Source: Bacillota bacterium
GTDB lineage: Bacteria; Bacillota; Bacilli; Alicyclobacillales; SLC66
Reading direction: 5' to 3'
NCBI GenBank assembly: GCA_021846145.1
Contig: JAJZCJ010000079.1
Location: forward strand, 1-11,658
DNA length: 11,658 nucleotides
Shown here piece by piece: positions 6,549 through 11,658 of this stretch. The position numbers and the translations under genes are program-made. Each line of letters begins with the position of its first letter. Position 1 is the stretch's first letter. Under the pieces are notes generated by a model. That model was not told the DNA's origin. It made no database searches and worked only from the letters and a program-made list of their open reading frames with translations.

Positions 6549-6564
6549 CCTCGCGATCAGCGAA

Positions 6565-7674
6565 TCAAAACAAGGCTAACTCTGTCTCTTTATCAAACAG
6601 ATGAATCTTGCTCATGTCAATGGCGAGTTTGACCCTATCACCTAGCGATACGTCTCCACGTGCGACAATCCTAGCGTTAAACACCTGCCCGCCCACATCT
6701 AAAAACAAGTACATCTCCGATCCCATGTGCTCCACCACATCCACTGCTGCTTCGAAAATGCCATCAGGATATGTCTCCAAATAGACGGGTTCATCATGTA
6801 CATGCTCCGGGCGAATGCCTATCACAACAGGTTTACCAATATAATTATGGCTGCGAATTAGTTCATTTTTGCCTTCCGAAAGTATGAGATTCATGCCTTC
6901 AGAAGTGAATTGTATCTTACCGTCTTTTTCCACTAAAGTGCCGCTTACAAAATTCATGGCAGGTGAACCAATAAAGCCTGCGACAAATAAGTTATTAGGG
7001 GTATTGTACAATTCTTGCGGTGTGGCCACCTGCTGAATGAGGCCATCTTTCATCACGACGATGCGATCACCCATTGTCATCGCTTCTGTCTGATCATGTG
7101 TAACATAAATAAAGGTGGTTTGGAGACGTTTGTGCAGTTTGCTAATCTCTGTGCGCATCTGTACGCGCAACTTAGCATCTAAATTGGACAATGGTTCGTC
7201 CATTAAAAATACCTGTGGTTCGCGAACAATCGCACGCCCCAACGCCACACGTTGCCTTTGTCCACCAGAAAGCGCTTTGGGCTTGCGATCCAACAAATGC
7301 GAAATATCTAGAATTTGCGCTGCCTCTTTCACCCTGCGTTCTATTTCTGCTTTTGGAAAATGACGCAACTTTAATCCGAATGCCATATTCTGATAGACGG
7401 TCATGTGCGGATACAGTGCGTAATTCTGAAACACCATCGCAATATCCCGATCCTTTGGTGCCACGTCATTGACGCGCTTATTACCTATAAACAGGTCGCC
7501 TTCGCTGATTTCTTCTAACCCCGCAATCATCCTGAGGGTCGTAGATTTTCCACAACCAGACGGGCCAACGAGCACGACAAACTCTTTATCCTGAATATCC
7601 AGATTAAAATCACTCACTGCTACCACATTGCCAGTATACTTCTTATACACACTGGTAAGTTTTACTTCTGCCAA
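6565..7674 (-). CDS. Sugar ABC transporter ATP-binding protein, MsmX/UgpC/MalK type
   Basis: This is a cytoplasmic ATPase of the carbohydrate-uptake CUT1 group; in Bacillus, MsmX serves several sugar permeases encoded elsewhere. From the chosen start: Walker A GPSGCGKST (37-45), Q-loop VFQNYALYPHMTVYQNMAFGL (81-101), signature LSGGQRQR (135-142), Walker B VFLMDEPLSNLD (155-166), H-loop VTHDQTEAMTMGDR, and a MalK-like C-terminal domain with IGIRPEH. I chose the TTG at 7674: AAAGGGG lies nine bases upstream, and LAEVKLTSVYKKYTG then matches the family's usual first residues, giving 369 amino acids. The ORF stays open to an ATG at 7794, but that extension resembles nothing in the family. No permease or binding-protein gene lies beside it, so a shared ATPase is likely. 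A terminator follows. Confidence 0.93.
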   Translation of the reverse strand: MAEVKLTSVYKKYTGNVVAVSDFNLDIQDKEFVVLVGPSGCGKSTTLRMIAGLEEISEGDLFIGNKRVNDVAPKDRDIAMVFQNYALYPHMTVYQNMAFGLKLRHFPKAEIERRVKEAAQILDISHLLDRKPKALSGGQRQRVALGRAIVREPQVFLMDEPLSNLDAKLRVQMRTEISKLHKRLQTTFIYVTHDQTEAMTMGDRIVVMKDGLIQQVATPQELYNTPNNLFVAGFIGSPAMNFVSGTLVEKDGKIQFTSEGMNLILSEGKNELIRSHNYIGKPVVIGIRPEHVHDEPVYLETYPDGIFEAAVDVVEHMGSEMYLFLDVGGQVFNARIVARGDVSLGDRVKLAIDMSKIHLFDKETELALF

Positions 7675-7749
7675 ATTGAAAATCCCCTTTCCGTCATCAC
7701 AACGACGGTTGCTCAACATGGCTAGTATAGTCCCAGTGCGCACCTTTAC

Positions 7750-7779
7750 TCTATACGGCAACGTATACAAAGTTGGCAA
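7750..7779 (-). promoter_or_regulatory. Possible promoter of the MsmX-type gene
   Basis: TTGCCA (7774-7779) and TATAGA (7750-7755) are separated by 18 bases, placed about 75 bases before the TTG start. The hexamers are 5/6 and 4/6 to consensus. A separate TATACT a little downstream lacks a partner -35. Read-through from the upstream regulator gene is also possible, since no terminator is seen after it. Confidence 0.4.
7752..7767. promoter_or_regulatory. 16-bp dyad TATACG-N4-CGTATA over the possible msmX promoter
   Basis: Perfect six-base arms flank TTGC (minus strand) and cover the -10 and part of the spacer of the candidate promoter. That position is typical of a repressor operator. The PucR/CdaR-type regulator encoded just upstream is the nearest candidate, by location only. 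Confidence 0.4.
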
Positions 7780-7806
7780 GTTAACTTTAGGCACATCGAC
7801 ATTAAC

Positions 7807-8862
7807 TCAAAGTCTTTTTAGCAATAAGGCGACCCAAACCGTCACCGCATCTCGAAACATGCGAATGTCATATCCAGTTAATTCCTTGATTCGTTCTATT
7901 CGATATAATAAGCTATTGCGATGTAAATATAATTGACGAGCCGTCTCACTCATATTCAAATTGTTTTGAATAAACATCATCACTGTTTGTTCCAACTCAG
8001 TACCAAGCGCGTTCAAAATACTGGGAGGCAAAATGTGGTCTGTGTATGCCTGACGCAACTGGGACTTTGTTGTAAAGAGCAATTCGAAAAAACCAATTCC
8101 TCGAACAGAATAAACAGGTTGCTCCACCTGAAATCGTTCTGCAGCCTGAAATATGTAGTGCATGCGTTTGACCATCCGTAAAAGTTCAGGAAAGCTGCGG
8201 GTCGACTCACTGTAGATCGCCCTGACCTTGACAAACGATTCCGACATTAACCCGTCTACCAGTGCCTCTGCGATTTCCAATCCTGAAAAAGCAGGCATTT
8301 CCGTCGACTTATGAAGACTGATGACGCCCACAATCATCGACGGATCGACCACTATATTTACCACCAGATCAGTTTCATCAGCGAGCGATTCAAAGTTTTT
8401 TGACACTTCACCCACAATCTCGGCCGTCGAACGCTCATCGGGGCGAAGGCTGATCAGATAAACAGGCCAGTTCCAAGGTACCAGTATGTTTTCCACTTCG
8501 TCTTCAATGCGAATGGCGCTACCATATGGTTCAAGTGGTTCATGCAGCGCATCGGAGATTTTGCGTTCCCAACTTTGTCCTGACGATTCGGACATGGGAA
8601 TCGCGCGTATCGCCATCTGCAATAAATACCTTTCCGCGCGCGACAAATGTTCTATTTGCCCTGCGATATAAAGTTGTTTCCCTGATAATTCAGATGCCGC
8701 GTACCAAATGTACTCCCCATCCACATACCCCGCATGCAAATGTTCTAATGCAACACCGCGCAAACTCGCAGGAAGTTGTGTATAAATTTGCACACGTCCA
8801 TCAAGCGCTTGAATTAGTTTTTGAAACACATCCAGGCAAACCACCTCCTTCATATCTGTCAC
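7807..8862 (-). CDS. PucR/CdaR-family helix-turn-helix transcriptional regulator
   Basis: The C-terminal 60 residues (about 291-351) match the PucR-type DNA-binding domain: LEQTVMMFIQNNLNMSETARQ, then LYLHRNSLLYRIERIKELTG and a hydrophobic end. The middle (about 120-260) looks like the degenerate GGDEF-like region found in CdaR-type proteins. The N-terminus is not recognisable as a known sensor, and no signal or membrane segment is seen. Members of this family control sugar-diacid, purine, proline or other catabolic genes, so no effector can be named. The GTG at 8862 directly follows the csaA stop, but a strong AAGGAGGTGG sits inside the reading frame at 8841-8850, so the true start may be CTG at 8835 or GTG at 8829. 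It precedes the MsmX-type ATPase, hinting at control of carbohydrate uptake. Confidence 0.85.
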   Translation of the reverse strand: MTDMKEVVCLDVFQKLIQALDGRVQIYTQLPASLRGVALEHLHAGYVDGEYIWYAASELSGKQLYIAGQIEHLSRAERYLLQMAIRAIPMSESSGQSWERKISDALHEPLEPYGSAIRIEDEVENILVPWNWPVYLISLRPDERSTAEIVGEVSKNFESLADETDLVVNIVVDPSMIVGVISLHKSTEMPAFSGLEIAEALVDGLMSESFVKVRAIYSESTRSFPELLRMVKRMHYIFQAAERFQVEQPVYSVRGIGFFELLFTTKSQLRQAYTDHILPPSILNALGTELEQTVMMFIQNNLNMSETARQLYLHRNSLLYRIERIKELTGYDIRMFRDAVTVWVALLLKRL

Positions 8863-9192
8863 TCAGGCAATCACATCACCATCTGCCGCAGGGCGCTCCG
8901 TTGTCAATACGATGATGTCACCATTACTCCCCATCGCCCCAAGCACCAACACCTCAGATTCAAACCCTGCGACACGCCTAGGAGGAAAGTTGACAACCGC
9001 AATCACTTGTTTTTGCAGCAAATCCTCCGGTTGATAAAGTTTTGTTATTTGCGCTGAGCTGCGCTTGATGCCTAAAGAACCAAAATCTATCTCCAATTGA
9101 TACGATGGTTTTTTTGCAGTGGGATGTACGCTTGCCGAAATCACTGTGCCCACCCGGATGTCTAGTTTTAAGAAATCGTCGACGGAAGCCAT
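8863..9192 (-). CDS. csaA: CsaA, tRNA-binding-domain chaperone-like protein
   Basis: The 109-residue product is one tRNA-binding (OB-fold) domain and has the CsaA pattern throughout: [47 protein letters not shown] and a GD-containing C-terminus, very close to B. subtilis CsaA as I remember it. CsaA has been linked to protein export and chaperone activity in Bacillus; the methionyl-tRNA synthetase C-terminal domain is the relative. The ATG at 9192 lies within the last codons of uvrA, a 25-base overlap in another frame, with GGAG eleven bases upstream. It is probably co-transcribed with uvrA. The next gene starts directly after its stop. Confidence 0.95.
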   Translation of the reverse strand: MASVDDFLKLDIRVGTVISASVHPTAKKPSYQLEIDFGSLGIKRSSAQITKLYQPEDLLQKQVIAVVNFPPRRVAGFESEVLVLGAMGSNGDIIVLTTERPAADGDVIA

Positions 9193-11658
9193 TCTTGCAT
9201 CTGCTCCATTCTATTAAAATCGCGTTGCAACACAGGAGCCAAAAATCGCCCCGTATACGAACCCGCGAAATCTGCCACGCGCTCAGGCAATCCTGCTATC
9301 AGCACTTCGCCCCCAGCATCCCCGCCCTCTGGCCCCAAGTCAATAATGTAATCAGCCGTTTTGATCACATCCAAATTGTGTTCGATGACCACCACGGTAT
9401 CACCTGCATCGACAAGCCGCTGGAGCACATGCAATAGCCGCTCAATATCAGCCACATGCAAGCCGGTGGTCGGTTCATCGAGAATGTACAAGGTTCTGCC
9501 TGTACTGCGGCGATGAAGTTCAGAAGCAAGCTTCACTCGTTGCGCTTCACCTCCAGATAACGTGGTCGCTGGTTGCCCCATTTTCATGTATCCCAATCCT
9601 ACGTCATTGAGTGTGTGCAACTTACGAGCAATCTTGGGGACATTTTCAAAAAATTGCGCTGCGTCTTCAATCGTCATATCCAGTACGTCAGCGATTGATT
9701 TGCCTTTGTAGTGAACTTCCAACGTTTCGCGATTGTACCGTTTGCTTTTACATACCTCACACGGAACGTACACGTCAGGCAAAAAATGCATTTCAATCTT
9801 AATGATGCCATCGCCTTTACACGCCTCACAACGACCACCACGCAGATTGAAGCTGAACCTGCCTTTTTTATATCCTCGTATCCGCGCTTCCTGCGTACTA
9901 GAAAACACCTCTCTAATATCGTCAAAAACGCCCGTATACGTGGCAGGATTTGATCGCGGTGTGCGCCCAATGGGAGATTGGTCAATATCAATGACCTTGT
10001 CCAAGTGTTCCAGCCCGTCCACTCCGTCACATTGTCCCGGACGAACCCTCGCCTTATTGAGCGTCTGGGCTAATGATTTATGCAAAATTTCATTGACCAG
10101 CGTGCTCTTGCCCGATCCAGACACGCCGGTAACACACGTAAAGACGCCAATTGGAAACTGTACCGTGATGTTTTTTAGGTTGTTCTCTTTCGCCCCGTTG
10201 ACTGTGACAAAACGACCATCAGGAGATCGTCGCACGGTGGGCAAAGGAATAAATTTGCGCCCACTTAGGTACTGCCCAGTGAGCGAATTGTCATCGTTCA
10301 TGATGTCTTCTACAGTACCTTGCGCCATTACCTGACCACCATGAACTCCCGCCCCAGGTCCGATATCAATAATATAATCTGCTGCAAACATGGTCTCCTC
10401 ATCGTGTTCCACCACAATCAGGGTATTGCCCAGATCACGCATTTGCGTCAAGGTTCTGATCAATTGCGCGTTATCTCGCTGATGTAAGCCAATACTTGGC
10501 TCATCCAAAATATACAGCACACCCATCAAACTACTGCCAATTTGCGTCGCCAAGCGAATCCGCTGGGCTTCGCCCCCAGACAATGTCCCTGCCGCACGCG
10601 CCAGTGTAAGATAATTCAACCCCACATTAGACAAAAATCCTAATCGCGAAAGGATTTCCTTTAATAGCAAATGAGCAATCTGCAATTCTTTTTCAGATAA
10701 CGTCATATGATCAATAAAATCAATCGCTTCTTGGATGGAGAATTTGGTGAATTTCGAGATATTGATATTGCCCAACCGCACGGCTAAGCTTTCCGGCTTC
10801 AGCCGATCCCCCTTGCACGAAGGACAAGGTTTGCTGCTCATGAAGCCCTCAACAAATTCTCGGATGTAATCAGAAGCAGTCTCTTTATAGCGACGCTCCA
10901 AATTGTTGATGATGCCCTCAAAAAAGACTTCCGCATGCTTGACTTGTCCAAAATCATTCTCAAACGTAAAGCGAATTTTTTCTGGAAACCCGTATAACAG
11001 CTTTTGCATCAACGGGGGTGGGATATCGCGCACCGGTAGCAATACATCTACGCCAAGATGCTGGCATGCACTTTCCAAAAGTTGCGGATAATAAGTCGAT
11101 GTAGATCCCGCCCAAGGAACAATCGCCCCTTGCGCAATCGACAAAGAAGAATCAGGAATGATCAGCCCCTCATCCACCTCTTGCTTTACGCCAAGGCCTG
11201 TACACTCTGTGCAGGCACCAAACGGACTATTAAATGAAAACATACGCGGACTAATTTCCCCCACGCTGTAACCACAATTAGGACAAGCTAAATTCTGGCT
11301 AAATAACAACTCCTCTTGCTCCAGCACATCGACCATCACCGTACCGCCCGCAAGTCCCAACGCGGTTTCCAATGAATCGGCAAGGCGAGCGCGAATATCT
11401 GGTTTGACGACTAAGCGATCGATGACGACAGCAATGCTGTGCTTTTTGTTTTTCTCAAGGTGAATTTCCTCGTTCAGTTCACGCATCTCGCCATCCACCC
11501 GCACGCGCACGTACCCATTTTTGGCAAGATCATCGAATAATTTGCTGTGTTCACCTTTTTTCCCACTGATCAAAGGAGCAAGAATCTGAACGCGTGTAGA
11601 TTCAGGAAAATCCATTACCCGATCTACCATCTGATCGACCGTTTGCGACGAGAAGATC
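9168..11658 (-). CDS. uvrA: Excinuclease ABC subunit A, N-terminus beyond the right edge
   Basis: UvrA recognises damaged DNA with UvrB in nucleotide excision repair. About 829 codons are present; roughly the first 125, including the first Walker A, lie outside the window. Numbering from the Met at 11630: CPNCG...CTEC zinc motif (C116, C119, C140, C143), CPSC (C269, C272), first signature LSGGEAQR (350-357) with [15 protein letters not shown], second Walker [10 protein letters not shown] (502-510), zinc module CEAC...CEVC (C601, C604, C624, C627), second signature LSGGEAQR (691-698) and [11 protein letters not shown]. The end [12 protein letters not shown] is typical. All key residues look intact. 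Its stop lies inside csaA. Confidence 0.98.
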   Translation of the reverse strand, partial: IFSSQTVDQMVDRVMDFPESTRVQILAPLISGKKGEHSKLFDDLAKNGYVRVRVDGEMRELNEEIHLEKNKKHSIAVVIDRLVVKPDIRARLADSLETALGLAGGTVMVDVLEQEELLFSQNLACPNCGYSVGEISPRMFSFNSPFGACTECTGLGVKQEVDEGLIIPDSSLSIAQGAIVPWAGSTSTYYPQLLESACQHLGVDVLLPVRDIPPPLMQKLLYGFPEKIRFTFENDFGQVKHAEVFFEGIINNLERRYKETASDYIREFVEGFMSSKPCPSCKGDRLKPESLAVRLGNINISKFTKFSIQEAIDFIDHMTLSEKELQIAHLLLKEILSRLGFLSNVGLNYLTLARAAGTLSGGEAQRIRLATQIGSSLMGVLYILDEPSIGLHQRDNAQLIRTLTQMRDLGNTLIVVEHDEETMFAADYIIDIGPGAGVHGGQVMAQGTVEDIMNDDNSLTGQYLSGRKFIPLPTVRRSPDGRFVTVNGAKENNLKNITVQFPIGVFTCVTGVSGSGKSTLVNEILHKSLAQTLNKARVRPGQCDGVDGLEHLDKVIDIDQSPIGRTPRSNPATYTGVFDDIREVFSSTQEARIRGYKKGRFSFNLRGGRCEACKGDGIIKIEMHFLPDVYVPCEVCKSKRYNRETLEVHYKGKSIADVLDMTIEDAAQFFENVPKIARKLHTLNDVGLGYMKMGQPATTLSGGEAQRVKLASELHRRSTGRTLYILDEPTTGLHVADIERLLHVLQRLVDAGDTVVVIEHNLDVIKTADYIIDLGPEGGDAGGEVLIAGLPERVADFAGSYTGRFLAPVLQRDFNRMEQMQEWLPSTIS

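Noticed and set aside
7674..7794. N-terminal extension of the MsmX-type protein to an upstream ATG
   Set aside because: The extra 40 residues resemble nothing in the family, lack a ribosome binding site and overlap the candidate promoter.
9733..10335. 200-codon plus-strand reading frame opposite uvrA
   Set aside because: It lies wholly antisense to well-conserved UvrA coding sequence, has a low-complexity-like composition and no recognisable domain.

Overview
This window is an ordinary housekeeping stretch of a Bacillota chromosome, most likely class Bacilli. The evidence is a bifunctional HPr kinase/phosphorylase (HprK), a short HisG paired with HisZ, a MsmX-type multi-sugar transporter ATPase, a CsaA close to the Bacillus protein, strong AGGAGG-type ribosome binding sites, and frequent GTG/TTG starts. 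Base composition looks moderate (roughly 45-50% GC by eye). An Alicyclobacillus-like relative is a guess that I cannot test here. Every convincing gene lies on the minus strand, so transcription runs from the right edge to the left.

In transcription order the layout is: (1) uvrA, cut by the right edge, overlapping csaA, which abuts a PucR/CdaR-type helix-turn-helix regulator; (2) a MsmX/UgpC-type sugar ABC transporter ATPase with a possible promoter and operator-like dyad, ending at a strong intrinsic terminator; (3) hprK, whose start lies only about 10-25 bases beyond that terminator; (4) a histidine operon hisZ-hisG-hisH-hisA-hisF-hisIE with a good sigma-A promoter and a perfect 24-bp dyad between promoter and hisZ; (5) about 280 bp of non-coding DNA holding a long imperfect hairpin, a cre-like site, another dyad and a good promoter; (6) an OppD/DppD-type peptide transporter ATPase, cut by the left edge.

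Functionally, the his genes cover PRPP to phosphoribosyl-ATP (HisZG), the two HisIE steps, the HisA isomerase and the HisHF synthase. hisD and hisB, which in Bacillus subtilis lie between hisG and hisH, are absent; hisC and the histidinol-phosphatase are not here either. HprK, the MsmX-type ATPase, the PucR-type regulator and the cre-like site upstream of oppD suggest a carbon-catabolite theme, but that link is inference. The order uvrA...hprK...hisZ resembles B. subtilis as I remember it, with lgt, ppaX and others missing between hprK and hisZ.

I see no mobile element, CRISPR array, RNA gene or clear novel defence or metabolic system. The points worth a second look are regulatory (dyads at the his promoter, the terminator against hprK, the msmX promoter dyad, the opp upstream region), organisational (missing hisDB) and protein-level (an altered first loop in HisF).
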